From positions 379,306-443,305 of the forward strand of contig NZ_LMFP01000003.1 in the NCBI RefSeq assembly GCF_001426885.1: 64,000 nt of DNA, read 5' to 3'. Within the stretch, counting starts at the first letter, position 1. Every line of letters begins with the position of its first letter. Shown piece after piece: positions 49,593-60,340 of the stretch. Made by a program: the position numbers and the translations under genes. Source of the stretch: Pelomonas sp. Root1444. GTDB lineage: Bacteria > Pseudomonadota > Gammaproteobacteria > Burkholderiales > Burkholderiaceae_C. The notes under the pieces are model-generated. The model worked only from the letters and a program-made list of their open reading frames with translations, made no database searches and was not told the origin of the DNA.

Positions 49593-50546
49593 ATGCAACG
49601 ACGCCACTTCAACTTCGGCCTGGGCGCCGCCTTGGGGGCCAGCCTGCTGGCCGGCGTGCCGTTGTCGGCGCGCGCCGACGATGACGGGGAGTTCGTCATC
49701 CTGCATGCCCGCTACGGCACGGAGCACCGCCAGGTCGACGTGACCGACCGACTGCGCGAGCTGGCGCGCCAGGACCGGCGCTTCCGCCTGAGCAACGACC
49801 TCTTCGGTGTCGACCCCGCTCCAGGCCGCGATAAAACGCTGCAGATCTTCGTGCGCGACCGCCAGGGCCGCGAGCGCCAGGTCGACTACCGCGAACGCGA
49901 CTGGATCGACGGCGGGCAGTTCATCGGCTGGAGCCGCGGCAACTGGGGCGAGTCCAACGAATCGCGCGGACGGCACGGCGGCGACCGCCGCGACGATGGC
50001 GAGTTCACCATCCTGTACGCCACCTACGGCACCGGCAGACGCGAAGTCGACGTGACCGACCGCCTGCGGGAACTGGCGCGGCGCGACGAGCGCTTCCGCC
50101 TGACCAACGACGTCTTCAGCGGCATCGACCCCGACCCGGGCCAAACCAAGGTGCTGCGCATCGTCGCCCGCGACCGCGCCGGCCAGCAGCGCAGCTTCGA
50201 GTACCGCGAGTACCAGACGGTGGACGGCAACCAGTTCATCGGCTGGGGCCGGGGCGACTGGGGCCGCCGCAGCGACCCGGGCGACTGGGGCCCGGCGCGG
50301 CCAGGCGGCGGCCGCCTCGTCATCGAGAGCGCCAGCTATGGCGCCGAAGACCGCTGGGTGGACGTGACCCAGGCGCTGCGCGCCCAGGTGCGCGGCGAAC
50401 GTTTCGAGGCGGAGGTGCGCAACGAGCTGTTCGGCTTCGACCCATTGCCCGGGCGCCGCAAGCTGCTCACCGTCACCTACCGCCTGGGCAACGAGCCGGT
50501 CCGCACCGTGCGCGTGCGCGAAGAGGACGTCATTCGCCTGCCCTGA
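49593..50546 (+). CDS. Exported protein with three DUF3395-like repeats
   Basis: A 317-residue protein with signal peptide (about 1-28, ending ARA). Three repeats follow at about 30-112, 130-215 and 233-317. Each has the pattern ...[21 protein letters not shown]...[18 protein letters not shown]..., like the DUF3395 domain found at the C-terminus of DnaJC11-type proteins. AGGAG upstream supports ATG 49593. The gene seems independent of the pectin locus. Function unknown; likely beta-rich. Confidence 0.75.
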   Translation: MQRRHFNFGLGAALGASLLAGVPLSARADDDGEFVILHARYGTEHRQVDVTDRLRELARQDRRFRLSNDLFGVDPAPGRDKTLQIFVRDRQGRERQVDYRERDWIDGGQFIGWSRGNWGESNESRGRHGGDRRDDGEFTILYATYGTGRREVDVTDRLRELARRDERFRLTNDVFSGIDPDPGQTKVLRIVARDRAGQQRSFEYREYQTVDGNQFIGWGRGDWGRRSDPGDWGPARPGGGRLVIESASYGAEDRWVDVTQALRAQVRGERFEAEVRNELFGFDPLPGRRKLLTVTYRLGNEPVRTVRVREEDVIRLP

Positions 50547-50638
50547 CAGGGTTTGCGCGGGCCGGCCGCCCGGCCCGGCCGGCTCTGCGCGACACTTGCG
50601 GGCATACGGCCGTTTCCCGATCCTCGGGCCGAAACACC

Positions 50639-51739
50639 ATGTCCCAAATCCTCTTCGACTACACCAAGCAGGACGCCGCCGGCGCCTGCTCCACCGCCCA
50701 CGCCTGGGCCAAGACGCCCGCGCCGCTGGCCCCCGCCGAGCGCAATGCGATGGCCGAGCGCGCGGCGGCGCTGCTCAAGAAGCACAACGCCGTGCTCGTC
50801 GCCCACTACTACGTCGACGGCGCGCTGCAGGACCTGGCGCTGGCCACCGGCGGCATCGTCGCCGACTCGCTGGAGATGGCCCGCTTCGGCCGCGACCACG
50901 CGGCGCAGACGCTGGTCGTGGCCGGCGTGCGCTTCATGGGCGAGACGGCCAAGATCCTCAGCCCCGAGAAGCGCGTGCTGATGCCCGACCTCGACGCGAC
51001 CTGCTCGTTGGACCTGGGCTGCCCCGCCGACGACTTCGCGGCCTTCTGCGACGCGCACCCGGACCGCAAGGTCGTCGTCTACGCCAACACCAGCGCCGCC
51101 GTGAAGGCGCGCGCCGACTGGATGGTGACCAGCTCCTGTGCGCTGGAGATCCTGTCGCACCTGCATGCGCAGGGCGAGAAGATCCTGTGGGCGCCCGACC
51201 GGCACCTGGGCCGCTACATCCAGGAGCAGACCGGCGCCGACATGCTGATGTGGAACGGCGCCTGCATCGTGCACGACGAGTTCAAGGGACTGGAGCTGGA
51301 CCTGCTGCGCCAGGAGCACCCCGGCGCGCAGATCCTGGTCCACCCCGAGTCGCCCAAGAGCGTCGTCGAGCAGGCTGACGTCGTCGGCTCGACCTCGGCG
51401 TTGATCAAGGCCGTGGTCGAAGGCACGGCCCAGGAGTACATCGTCGCGACCGACAACGGCATCCTGCACCGCATGCGCCAGCTGGCGCCGGGCAAGACGC
51501 TGATCGAGGCGCCCACCGCCGGCAACAGCGCCACGTGCAAGAGCTGCGCGCATTGCCCATGGATGGCGATGAACGGGCTGGCCAACCTGGTGGACTGCCT
51601 TGAAAGCGGCCGGCCCGAGATCCATGTCGACGAGGCCATCCGTGTGAAGGCCCAGGGCTGCATCACGCGCATGCTGGATTTCGTCGCCGCGCGAAAGAAG
51701 GCCGCCGCGGGCATGACACCTGGCATCGGCGCGGCCTGA
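50639..51739 (+). CDS. nadA: Quinolinate synthase A
   Basis: A 366-residue iron-sulfur enzyme that condenses iminoaspartate and DHAP to quinolinate for NAD synthesis. Visible: [29 protein letters not shown] in pieces, [27 protein letters not shown] and the C-terminal [12 protein letters not shown]. Its Cys residues hold the [4Fe-4S] cluster. Start ATG 50639. nadB lies nearby on the other strand, with a ComFB-like gene between. Confidence 0.96.
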   Translation: MSQILFDYTKQDAAGACSTAHAWAKTPAPLAPAERNAMAERAAALLKKHNAVLVAHYYVDGALQDLALATGGIVADSLEMARFGRDHAAQTLVVAGVRFMGETAKILSPEKRVLMPDLDATCSLDLGCPADDFAAFCDAHPDRKVVVYANTSAAVKARADWMVTSSCALEILSHLHAQGEKILWAPDRHLGRYIQEQTGADMLMWNGACIVHDEFKGLELDLLRQEHPGAQILVHPESPKSVVEQADVVGSTSALIKAVVEGTAQEYIVATDNGILHRMRQLAPGKTLIEAPTAGNSATCKSCAHCPWMAMNGLANLVDCLESGRPEIHVDEAIRVKAQGCITRMLDFVAARKKAAAGMTPGIGAA

Positions 51740-51792
51740 TGGCGCTATAAACCGGCATTCCATCGCCCAACATCCTCGCGAGGACGCCTGCC

Positions 51793-52083
51793 ATGAACGC
51801 CGACTTCAGCTCCCTGTACAACCACCACGAGCGCGAGGTCTTCGGCGCGGTGCTGGACGCGTCCAAGGACTTCCCCGAGATCGCCAGCAGCAAAGACCTG
51901 CTCTGCGACGTCGCCTGCGTGGCCCTGAACCGCCTGCCGCCGCGCTACATCCGCCACGAGGTGGACTTCAGCTTCTACCTGACCGAGCACGAGCGCCTGG
52001 AGATCGACAACGCCATCGTTGAGGCGGTGGCGTACGCGTTCAATTTCGTGCAGGCGCGGACGGCGCTGAGGGCGCGGAAGTAA
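51793..52083 (+). CDS. ComFB-family small protein
   Basis: A 96-residue cytoplasmic protein with the ComFB block: NHHEREVFGAVLD, DVACVALNRLPPRYIRHEVD in pieces, FSFYLT. Family members are linked to late competence in Bacillus, and recent work reports c-di-GMP binding for cyanobacterial ComFB. Here it lies between nadA and nadB on the nadA strand, 53 bases after nadA. No competence genes are nearby. Two diguanylate cyclase genes lie at 59005-61669. Confidence 0.85.
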   Translation: MNADFSSLYNHHEREVFGAVLDASKDFPEIASSKDLLCDVACVALNRLPPRYIRHEVDFSFYLTEHERLEIDNAIVEAVAYAFNFVQARTALRARK

Positions 52084-52152
52084 TCTCAGCCTCCATGAAG
52101 TTCGCCATGGTCAACCAGCCGCGTGGACTACGTCGAGCCGGCACCTTGAGCT

Positions 52153-53766
52153 TCAGCGGCGCCTGCCCTCACTGATCAACACCGTCGGGAAACTCACCGG
52201 CAGCGTCTGCGGGTAGTCGCGGCTGTAGTGCAGGCCGCGGCTCTCGTGCCGCATCAGGGCGGACCTGACGATCAGCTCCGCGCAGTCGACGAGGTTGCGC
52301 AGCTCCAGCAGGTCGCGGGTGACGCGGAAGTTGGCGTAGTAGTCGTCGATCTCGCTGCGCAGCAGCGCGATGCGGTGCAGCGCCCGCTCCAGGCGCTTGG
52401 TGGTGCGCACGATACCGACGTAGTTCCACATCAGCAGGCGCAGCTCGTCCCAGTTGTGGGCGATGACGACCTGCTCGTCGGCATTCTCGACCTGGCTCTC
52501 GTCCCACGCCGGCAGCGGGGCGGGCGCCTGCGGCGCGTGGCCCAGGATGTCGGCCGCGCACGTCTGACCCAGCACCACGCATTCAAGCAGCGAGTTGCTG
52601 GCCAGCCGGTTGGCGCCATGCAGGCCGGTGTAGCCGGTCTCGCCCACGGCGTAGAGGCCCGGCAGGTCGCAGCGGCCCGCGAGGTCGGTCACGGCGCCGC
52701 CGCAGGTGAAGTGCACGGCCGGCACGACCGGGATGGGCTGCCGGGCGATGTCGATGCCCAGCTTCAGGCAGCGTGCATGGATGGTCGGGAAATGCTCGAT
52801 GAGGAAGGCCTCGCCGAGGTGTGTCGCGTCCAGCCACACATGGTCCAGGCCGTGCTTCTTCATCTCGAAGTCGATCGCGCGGGCAACGATGTCGCGCGGC
52901 GCCAGCTCCATGCGCTCGTCATGCGCGGCCATGAAACGCGTGCCGTCGGGCAACTTGAGGTGCCCGCCCTCGCCACGCAACGCCTCGGTGATGAGGAAGC
53001 TGCGGTCCTGCGGGTGGCCACTCGGAAAATAAAGGCAGGTCGGGTGGAACTGGATGAACTCCATGTTCGCCACGCGGCAGCCGGCGCGCCAGGCCATCGC
53101 GATGCCGTCGCCGGTGGACGTGTCCGGGTTGGTCGTGTAGCGGTAGACCTTGCCGGCGCCGCCCGTGGCCAGCACGACGGCGCGCGCCGCCAGCGTCTCG
53201 ACGCGCTGCGTGTCGATGTCCAGCGCATAAGCGCCATAGACCCGCGTCGGCTCGTCGCGCTGGGCGTGGCGCGACGTGATCAGGTCCAGCGCCATCCAGC
53301 GCTCGCGCAGCGTGATGTTGGGGTGGCGTCGAGCGACGGCCAGCAGCTGGTCGTGGATGGCCTTGCCGGTGGCGTCGGCCGCATGGGCGATGCGGCGCAC
53401 CGCATGGCCGCCCTCGCGCGTCAGGTGCAGGCCCATGGGGCCGGTGTCGTCGGCCGTGAAGGGCACCCCCTGGGCCACCAGCCAGCCCACCGCGGCGGCG
53501 CTGCGCTCGGCGATGAAGCGGGCGGCCTCTTCGTCGACGAGCCCGGCACCGGCGTCCTGCGTGTCGCGCACATGGCTGTCGATGGAGTCGTCGCTGCCCA
53601 GCACGCCGACGATGCCGCCCTGCGCCCACGCGGTGGCCGCTTCGGTCAGCTCACGCTTGGCGAGCACGACGACGGGCACGCTGTCGGCCAGGTGCAGGGC
53701 CACGGTCAAGCCGGCAAGGCCGGCGCCGATAATGACGACGGGCGCGTCGGGTTGGGCAGCAGTCAT
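52153..53766 (-). CDS. nadB: L-aspartate oxidase
   Basis: A 537-residue flavoprotein that oxidises aspartate to iminoaspartate, the first step of NAD synthesis. FAD-binding GAGLAGLT lies at about 14-21. [28 protein letters not shown] and HFTCGGA are active-site blocks of the succinate-dehydrogenase-like family. A C-terminal helical part follows (about 430-530). It converges on the ComFB gene. ATG 53766 starts at the conserved N-terminus. Confidence 0.96.
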   Translation of the reverse strand: MTAAQPDAPVVIIGAGLAGLTVALHLADSVPVVVLAKRELTEAATAWAQGGIVGVLGSDDSIDSHVRDTQDAGAGLVDEEAARFIAERSAAAVGWLVAQGVPFTADDTGPMGLHLTREGGHAVRRIAHAADATGKAIHDQLLAVARRHPNITLRERWMALDLITSRHAQRDEPTRVYGAYALDIDTQRVETLAARAVVLATGGAGKVYRYTTNPDTSTGDGIAMAWRAGCRVANMEFIQFHPTCLYFPSGHPQDRSFLITEALRGEGGHLKLPDGTRFMAAHDERMELAPRDIVARAIDFEMKKHGLDHVWLDATHLGEAFLIEHFPTIHARCLKLGIDIARQPIPVVPAVHFTCGGAVTDLAGRCDLPGLYAVGETGYTGLHGANRLASNSLLECVVLGQTCAADILGHAPQAPAPLPAWDESQVENADEQVVIAHNWDELRLLMWNYVGIVRTTKRLERALHRIALLRSEIDDYYANFRVTRDLLELRNLVDCAELIVRSALMRHESRGLHYSRDYPQTLPVSFPTVLISEGRRR

Positions 53767-53896
53767 GGCGGGGCATTGTCCTGCAGTGCAGGCCGGCGCT
53801 CAGGTTGGTGAGGATTGCCGATTGGACGAGCCTGCCTCCATGCCATCTGCCCTATGCTCCGCGCCGCTGCCGAAGAAGCAGCGCAGGGAGCACCAC

Positions 53897-55894
53897 GTGG
53901 AGACTTTGAGACGCTGGGTTGGCGGCATGGCCGTCTTCCTTCTCGCGGCGGTTGCTGCGCAGGCCGCGCCGCCGGCTGAAGTCTTCTTCAAGGCCCCGGA
54001 CATCACCGAGGCCACGCTGTCACCCAATGGCCGCAAGCTGGCCATCACGACGGCGCGCGGCGCCAAGCGCACCGGCCTGGCTGTCTTCGACCTGGGCACC
54101 GGCAAGGCGCTGCGGACCGCCCAGTTCTCGGACGGCGACGTGTCGCAGGTCCACTGGGTCAACGACAACCGCCTGATCTTCGGCGTCGTCGACCTGTCCG
54201 ACGGCAGCGGCCGGCCCAATGGCGCGCCGGGCCTGTATGCGGTCAACCCCGACGGCAGCGAGATGCGCCAACTCGTGCGGCGCATGAACCGGCCCGTCGT
54301 CAGCGACGGCAGCAACCGCCACGAGCGCCTGCTGGACTGGAACCACCGGCTGCTGCGCGTGCCATACCCGCGCGCCGGCGAGACCCACGAGGAGGTGCTG
54401 GTCGCCGAGGTCTCGCTGGACGAGCGCCATTTGGCCACGCCGCTGTGGCTCAACACGCGCACCGGCCGCACGCGCCCGCCCGGCGTCGACGCGCCGCCCG
54501 ACACGGTGGACTGGATCACCGACGGCCAGGGCGAGCTGCGCGTGGCCCTCACGCGGCGCGGGGGGCGCCTCGCCGCGCTGTGGCGCGGGCCGGGCCGCGA
54601 CGACTGGCAGCCGCTGTTCGAGAGCGGCCTGTTCGATGCACCCTTCGGCATCCACGCGGTCGACGGCGCCGGCCAGCTCTACGTGACGCAGGCCCGCGGC
54701 AAGGCCGGCGAGACGGTGCTCAGCCGCTACGACTTCGAGCGCCACGCACCTGAAGCCAAGCCGCTGGTCGTCACACCCGGCTTCAGCTACGCCGGCCAGG
54801 TGCTCGATGCCGGCAGCGGCGCGGCCCTGGGCGTGCGCGTGGTGACGGACGGCGAGACGACCGTCTGGTTTCACCCCGCCCTGAAGGCGCTTCAGGAGGA
54901 GGCCGATGCGCGCATGCCCGGCCGCGTCAACCACATCAGCTGCCGCCGCTGCGGCGAGCCCGACATGACGGCCCTGGTGCGCTCCTACAGCGACCGCGAC
55001 CCCGGCCAGCTCTGGGTCTACCAGGCGCAACCGCCCGCAGGCGAGAAGAACTGGCGTGCCGTCGGCCGCGTCCGCGACGACATCAAGCCCTCCGAGATGG
55101 CGGTGATGGAGTTCCACCGCATCCAGGCCCGTGACGGCCGCGACCTGCCCGTCTGGGTTACGAAGGCCGCCGAGGCCAAGGGTGCGCTGCCGGCTGTCGT
55201 CCTCGTGCACGGTGGGCCCTGGGTGCGCGGCAACACCTGGGGCTGGCGGCCGTATGCCCAGTTCCTGGCCTCGCGCGGCTTCGCCGTCATCGAGCCCGAG
55301 TTCCGCGGCAGCACGGGCTATGGCCAGGCACATTTCCGCGCCGGCTTCAAGCAATGGGGCCAGGCCATGCAGCACGACGTGGCCGACGCGCTGAGATGGG
55401 CCCAGGCCGATGGCATCGCCAGCGACAAGGCCTGCATCGCTGGCGGCAGCTACGGTGGCTACAGCGCACTGATGGGCCTGGTCAATGACCCCGATCTCTA
55501 CCGCTGCGGCGCCGCCTGGGTGGCCGTGACCGACCTGGAGCTGCTGCTCAAAGGGTCGTGGTGGGTCGACGACGACACCAGCGGCGAGACGCGCAGGCAC
55601 CGCCTGCCCGAAATGGTCGGCGACCTGCAAAAGGACGCCGCCATGATCACCGCCAACTCGCCAGTCAGGCAGGCCACACGAATCAAGGCGCCAGTGCTGC
55701 TGGCCTTCGGAGAGGCGGACCGCCGCGTGCCGCTGGCCCATGGCAAGCGCATGCGCGACGCCCTGCGCGAGGCGGGCAATGAGCCGGTCTGGCTCACGTA
55801 CGCGGACGAGGGCCACAGCTTCGGCATGGTCAAGAACCGCGTGGACCTGTTCGAGCGCATGGCGGCCTTCCTGGCCCAGCATCTGCAACCTTGA
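53897..55894 (+). CDS. Prolyl oligopeptidase-family peptidase (S9), copy 1
   Basis: A 665-residue exported peptidase with signal peptide (about 1-25) starting at GTG 53897, six bases after GGAG. An N-terminal beta-propeller region (about 30-400) is followed by an alpha/beta hydrolase domain (about 410-665). Triad: Ser518 in GGSYGGYSA, Asp608 in GEADRRVPL, His640 in DEGHSFG. A CRRC motif lies at about residue 350 and is shared with the next paralogue. Probably a secreted dipeptidyl/acyl-peptidase-like enzyme. Confidence 0.92.
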   Translation: METLRRWVGGMAVFLLAAVAAQAAPPAEVFFKAPDITEATLSPNGRKLAITTARGAKRTGLAVFDLGTGKALRTAQFSDGDVSQVHWVNDNRLIFGVVDLSDGSGRPNGAPGLYAVNPDGSEMRQLVRRMNRPVVSDGSNRHERLLDWNHRLLRVPYPRAGETHEEVLVAEVSLDERHLATPLWLNTRTGRTRPPGVDAPPDTVDWITDGQGELRVALTRRGGRLAALWRGPGRDDWQPLFESGLFDAPFGIHAVDGAGQLYVTQARGKAGETVLSRYDFERHAPEAKPLVVTPGFSYAGQVLDAGSGAALGVRVVTDGETTVWFHPALKALQEEADARMPGRVNHISCRRCGEPDMTALVRSYSDRDPGQLWVYQAQPPAGEKNWRAVGRVRDDIKPSEMAVMEFHRIQARDGRDLPVWVTKAAEAKGALPAVVLVHGGPWVRGNTWGWRPYAQFLASRGFAVIEPEFRGSTGYGQAHFRAGFKQWGQAMQHDVADALRWAQADGIASDKACIAGGSYGGYSALMGLVNDPDLYRCGAAWVAVTDLELLLKGSWWVDDDTSGETRRHRLPEMVGDLQKDAAMITANSPVRQATRIKAPVLLAFGEADRRVPLAHGKRMRDALREAGNEPVWLTYADEGHSFGMVKNRVDLFERMAAFLAQHLQP

Positions 55895-55911
55895 CGAAAC
55901 GATTCACCGAC

Positions 55912-57906
55912 ATGGCAAGACTCCTGCGCTGCGCCGCCCTGGCGCTGATGGGCCTCACCAGCGCCGCACTCGCCGCGCCGCCGCCGGCCGAGCTGTTCTA
56001 CAAGGACGCCGAACTGGTCGACGTGGTGCTGTCGCCGTCTGGCCGCAAGCTGGCGCTGACGACATCCAAGGGTGTGGACCGCCTGGCCCTGGTGGTCATG
56101 GACCTGGACCAGGGCGGCAAGCCCAGCGTGGTGGCTCGCTTCAGGGACGGCGACGTGTACGACGCACGTTGGGTGGACGACGACCGGTTGATCTACGGCG
56201 TGGTGGACACCTTCGATGGCAGCGCGCGCTACAGCGGCGCACCGGGCCTGTTCGCCGTCAACGCCGATGGCAGCAAGTTCCGGCAGTTGGTGCGCCGCCA
56301 GTGGAAGCCCGTCATCACCGACGGCACCGTCGACGAGCGGCTGCTCGACTGGAACCACCGCGTGCTGGCCGTGCCGCGCCTGCCCACCGGCGGCAGGAAC
56401 GACGAGGTCTTGATCGCCGAGTTCTCCACGGCCGAAGACGACACCGAGACGCCGAAGTGGCTCAACACCCGCACTGGGCTGATGCGCAATGTCGGCTTCG
56501 TCGAGCCCGCCGGCAGCGTCGGCTGGCTGCCCGACAGCCGCGGCGAACTGCGGGTCGCCTTCACCCGCCAGCAAGGCCGCCGCGCCGCGCTTTGGCGAGC
56601 ACCCGGCAGCAAGACCTGGACGCCGCTGTTCGAGAGCGACCTGTTGTCCGCGCCGTTCAGCGTCGAGGCGGTCGACGACGCCGGCGGCCTGTATGTCAGC
56701 GAGGCGAGTGGCCCTGCCGGCCAGCGGGCATTGAAGCGCTACGACTTCGAGCGCCGCAAACCGCAGGACACGCCCCTGGTCTCGACGCCCGGCTTCGACT
56801 TCTCGGGCGACCTGGTCGTCGACGAGACCAACGGCCACGTGCTGGGCGTGCGCCTGCTGGTGGATGCCATGACCAACGCCTGGTTCGACCCGGCGATGAA
56901 GGAGTTCCAGGCCCGCGTGGACCGCCTGTTCCCCGGCCAGTCCAACCTCGTCAGCTGCCGCAGGTGCGGCACGCCCGACATGGTGGCGCTGGTGCGCAGC
57001 TTCAGCGATCGCGACCCCGGCCGCTTCTACCTGTACCAGGGCAAGCCGAAGGCGGGCGAGAAAGCCTGGATGAGCGTGGGCACGGTGCGCGAGAACCTGA
57101 AGCCGGACGACATGGCCATCGTCGAGCTGCAGCGCATTCCCGCACGCGACGGGCTGGAGCTGCCGGTCTGGGTGACGCGCTCGCCGGCAGCGGCGGGGCC
57201 GCTGCCGGCGGTCGTGCTGGTACACGGCGGCCCCTGGGCGCGCGGCAACACCTGGGGTTGGGATGCCGATGCGCAATTCCTCGCCTCGCGCGGCTACGTC
57301 GTCATCGAGCCGGAGTTTCGCGGCAGCACGGGGTACGGCGACACGCACTTCCGCGCCGGCTTCAAGCAGTGGGGCCAGGCCATGCAGGACGACGTGGCCG
57401 ACGCGTTGCGCTGGGCACAGAAGCAAGGCATCGCCAGCGACAAGGCTTGCATCGCTGGCGCCAGCTATGGCGGCTACAGCACGCTGATGGGCCTGGCGAA
57501 GGATCCGGCGCTGTACCACTGCGGCGTGGCCTGGCTGGCCGTGACCGACCTGGACCTTTACGCCACCGGCTCGTGGTGGATTCAGGACGACATCAGCCGC
57601 ACGGGCCGCCGCTACACCATCCCCGAAGCGGTGGGCGACGCCGTCAAGGACGCTGCCATGCTGGCCGCCAACTCGCCGGTCAAGCAGGCGGCCCGCATCA
57701 AGGCGCCAGTAATGCTGGCCTTTGCCGATGACGACCGCCGCGTGCCGCTGGCTCACGGCGAGCGCATGCGCAAGGCACTGCGCGATGCGGGCAACGAGCC
57801 CGTGTGGGTGACCTACGCCGGCGAAGGGCATGGCTTCGGCAACGTGAAGAACCGCATCGACTTCGCGCAGCGCATGGAAACCTTCCTGGCCCGGCACCTG
57901 AAGTAG
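55912..57906 (+). CDS. Prolyl oligopeptidase-family peptidase (S9), copy 2
   Basis: A 664-residue tandem paralogue of the upstream gene with signal peptide (about 1-24). The triad falls at the same positions: Ser518 (GASYGGYST), Asp608 (DDDRRVPL) and His640 (GEGHGFG). The CRRC motif is conserved. I chose ATG 55912; a TTG at 55891 (overlapping the previous stop) is in frame but weak. The two likely arose by tandem duplication and may form a pair with different specificity. Confidence 0.92.
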   Translation: MARLLRCAALALMGLTSAALAAPPPAELFYKDAELVDVVLSPSGRKLALTTSKGVDRLALVVMDLDQGGKPSVVARFRDGDVYDARWVDDDRLIYGVVDTFDGSARYSGAPGLFAVNADGSKFRQLVRRQWKPVITDGTVDERLLDWNHRVLAVPRLPTGGRNDEVLIAEFSTAEDDTETPKWLNTRTGLMRNVGFVEPAGSVGWLPDSRGELRVAFTRQQGRRAALWRAPGSKTWTPLFESDLLSAPFSVEAVDDAGGLYVSEASGPAGQRALKRYDFERRKPQDTPLVSTPGFDFSGDLVVDETNGHVLGVRLLVDAMTNAWFDPAMKEFQARVDRLFPGQSNLVSCRRCGTPDMVALVRSFSDRDPGRFYLYQGKPKAGEKAWMSVGTVRENLKPDDMAIVELQRIPARDGLELPVWVTRSPAAAGPLPAVVLVHGGPWARGNTWGWDADAQFLASRGYVVIEPEFRGSTGYGDTHFRAGFKQWGQAMQDDVADALRWAQKQGIASDKACIAGASYGGYSTLMGLAKDPALYHCGVAWLAVTDLDLYATGSWWIQDDISRTGRRYTIPEAVGDAVKDAAMLAANSPVKQAARIKAPVMLAFADDDRRVPLAHGERMRKALRDAGNEPVWVTYAGEGHGFGNVKNRIDFAQRMETFLARHLK

Positions 57907-57920
57907 CGATCTTCGGCCGG

Positions 57921-58808
57921 CTATCGGTCCTTGAAGCCGTTGCCGTGCCGCCGCCATTCCGGCGGCTTCCACAGGTGGGCCAGCCGCATGCCCCAGGTTT
58001 TCTCCTGGCGCATGTCGCGGAACATCGCACGCCACTCGTGCGCGTTCAGCCAGAACAGGTTGCGCGTCGGGAACGGGTGTTCCAGCCCGTAGTCCACCGG
58101 TTCCTGCTCGGGCACGAACGTGCCGAAGAGACGGTCGAAGACGATCAGCGTGCCGCCGAAGTTGCGGTCGATGTACTGCGGATTGCGGCCGTGGTGGGCG
58201 CGGTGGTGCGAGGGGGTGTTGAAGATGAACTCGAACCACGCCGGCATCTTCTTCACCCACGTGGTGTGCACGAAGAACTGGTAGCCGAGGTTGAGCGACA
58301 GCGCGAACAGCACCCAGCGCGGCTCGAAGCCGATCCACACCGCCGGCAGGTAGAACAGCCAGTTGCCGGCGACGGGGTAGAACCAGCTCTGCCGCAGCGC
58401 CGTGCCGAAGTTCATCTTCTCGGAGCCATGGTGAACGACGTGCGCGCACCAGAACCAGCGGATGCGGTGGCTGGCCCGGTGGAAGCCGTAGTACAGGAAC
58501 TCGACGAACAGGAACAGCGCGACGAAGCGCAGCGGCGTGACCTCCAGCGTCCACAGGCGGTGGTCGTAGACCCAGCCCATGGCCGGCAACACGAGGACAA
58601 CCAGCAGGATCAGGTCAGACACCAGATAGCTACCGCCGCTGTTCAGGCTGTCGAAGCTGTCGCGGAAGTCGAAGACGCCAGTCTTGCGAAAGCGCCAGGC
58701 CTCCATCGCGAGGAAGACGCCGAAGACGGGCGACAAAATCACCAGCGTCAGATCGCGCCAGTCGCCATGCTGGTGGTAGAGGTCGAGCAGCCAGTCCATG
58801 ACCGCCAT
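57921..58808 (-). CDS. Fatty acid hydroxylase / sterol desaturase-family membrane protein
   Basis: A 295-residue integral membrane protein with several hydrophobic segments and the diiron His-box pattern: HRASH, HVVHH and HRAHHG with a further His. These are the conserved ligands of the fatty acid hydroxylase superfamily. ATG 58808 (MAVMDWLL) is chosen over an upstream ATG at 58838 that adds ten basic residues. It diverges from the cyclase genes across 196 bases. Substrate unknown. Confidence 0.9.
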   Translation of the reverse strand: MAVMDWLLDLYHQHGDWRDLTLVILSPVFGVFLAMEAWRFRKTGVFDFRDSFDSLNSGGSYLVSDLILLVVLVLPAMGWVYDHRLWTLEVTPLRFVALFLFVEFLYYGFHRASHRIRWFWCAHVVHHGSEKMNFGTALRQSWFYPVAGNWLFYLPAVWIGFEPRWVLFALSLNLGYQFFVHTTWVKKMPAWFEFIFNTPSHHRAHHGRNPQYIDRNFGGTLIVFDRLFGTFVPEQEPVDYGLEHPFPTRNLFWLNAHEWRAMFRDMRQEKTWGMRLAHLWKPPEWRRHGNGFKDR

Positions 58809-59004
58809 GTTGGCGCGAAACCGGCGCACCCTCTTCACGGTAAAACCCAGGTGGCAGACTGCGGCAAATTACCGCTCGCCATGCGGCGCGGCTCACGTGG
58901 GTGACAGCCGCCGGACATTTGCCACACGCCGTGCCGGACGGGGCAGACGGCGCTGTCGTCAGGCCCTAAAGTGCCCGCATCCCGACAGTGGAAACACCCA
59001 CGAA

Positions 59005-60324
59005 GTGCGCCACGACCTGAGCAATACCCACCTCCTCATCGGAGGCATCGTGCTGACGCTGGCCGTCCTGGCCGGCCAGGAGTTGTTGCCGACACGCAAG
59101 CTGGAATTGACCGCGCCGGGCGCCGTCAGCAACCTGTTCCTGCAGACCTCGTCCGACAACCAGGCGGCCGTGCAATGGATCGATGCCGAGCATTTCCGCT
59201 GGAAGTGCCACTACACCGGCTTCGACAAGTACCAGCCCTGTAGCCTCACCTTCATCCTCAGCGGCGACGACCCCGCCCGCGGCCGGGACCTGGGCCGGTT
59301 CGACACGCTGGAGATGGACCTGCGCTACAAGGGCCCGTCGTCCTACATCCGCCTGTCCATCCGCAATTTCGACGCGCGGTTCTCGAAGCTGGAGGACGCC
59401 AACAGCGCGCGCATGCACTCGGTCAACCTGAGACCGCGCGACATCGAGAAGCCGGTGAGCATCGAGCTCAGCGAGCTGACGGTGCCGGAATGGTGGATCC
59501 AGCAGTTCAACCTGGCCCGCGAGTACAACCGCCCCGGCCTGCAGAACGCGACCGCGCTGACCATCGACCTGCCCAGCGACCTCACCGGGCAGGTGCATGA
59601 ACTGGAGCTGCGCAGCCTGGTGCTGAACGGTGAGTGGATCAGCCGTGACCGGGTCTATCTCGCCATCCTGTGCGGCTGGTTGCTGGGCGCCACGCTGATG
59701 GTGACGCGCGGCTGGAGCCAGCTGCGCCAGAGCCACAACCGCCAGCAACGCGAGATCGATGCGTTGACCGTGCGCACGAGCCAGCTGCGCATCGAGCAGG
59801 AGAAGCTGCGCCGCCTGGCCACCATCGACGAGCTGACCGGCGTGTTGAACCGGCGCGGCCTGGAGCAGTCGCTGGAGGACTTCGAGGCCGCGGCTCAAGG
59901 CATGACGCTGGTGATCCTGGACATCGACCACTTCAAGCACGTCAACGACCGCCACGGCCACGACTGCGGCGACGAGGTGCTGCGGCGCATCGCCGCCGTC
60001 GTCGCGGGCAACCTGCGCGCCAGCGACGTCTTCGGCCGCTGGGGCGGCGAGGAGTTCCTGATCGCCTGTCAGGGCACGCGCATCCGTGACGCGGCCCGCC
60101 TGGCCGAGAAGCTGCGCGAGCGCGTGCAGCAGAGCAACATCGACAGCGCCGGTGGCCGGGTCGCCGTGACGGCCAGCTTCGGCGTGGCCCTGGCACCGCC
60201 CGGCGGCTCCACGGCCGACGCCCTCAAGCGCGCCGACGCGGCGCTCTACCGGGCCAAGGACGCAGGTCGCAACCGCGTCGAGATGGACCGCACGCTGCAA
60301 AGCGAGGCGCCGACGACGGTCTGA
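59005..60324 (+). CDS. Membrane diguanylate cyclase (GGDEF), copy 1
   Basis: A 439-residue protein: N-terminal membrane helix (about 10-27), a periplasmic beta-rich sensor region (about 40-215), a second helix (about 222-240), a short coiled coil (about 245-275), then a GGDEF domain (about 275-430). The active GGEEF motif and an RxxD inhibition site (RASD, five residues before) are both present, so an active, product-inhibited c-di-GMP synthase is likely. Start GTG 59005 matches the GTG of its tandem paralogue. Confidence 0.92.
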   Translation: MRHDLSNTHLLIGGIVLTLAVLAGQELLPTRKLELTAPGAVSNLFLQTSSDNQAAVQWIDAEHFRWKCHYTGFDKYQPCSLTFILSGDDPARGRDLGRFDTLEMDLRYKGPSSYIRLSIRNFDARFSKLEDANSARMHSVNLRPRDIEKPVSIELSELTVPEWWIQQFNLAREYNRPGLQNATALTIDLPSDLTGQVHELELRSLVLNGEWISRDRVYLAILCGWLLGATLMVTRGWSQLRQSHNRQQREIDALTVRTSQLRIEQEKLRRLATIDELTGVLNRRGLEQSLEDFEAAAQGMTLVILDIDHFKHVNDRHGHDCGDEVLRRIAAVVAGNLRASDVFGRWGGEEFLIACQGTRIRDAARLAEKLRERVQQSNIDSAGGRVAVTASFGVALAPPGGSTADALKRADAALYRAKDAGRNRVEMDRTLQSEAPTTV

Positions 60325-60340
60325 ACCCCGGGCCCACCGC

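Noticed and set aside
55498-58554. Very long open frame on the minus strand over the S9 peptidase genes and into the hydroxylase gene
   Set aside because: High-GC third-position effect; it lies antisense to two genes with intact motifs and its translation is His/Arg/Ala/Gln-rich without domains.
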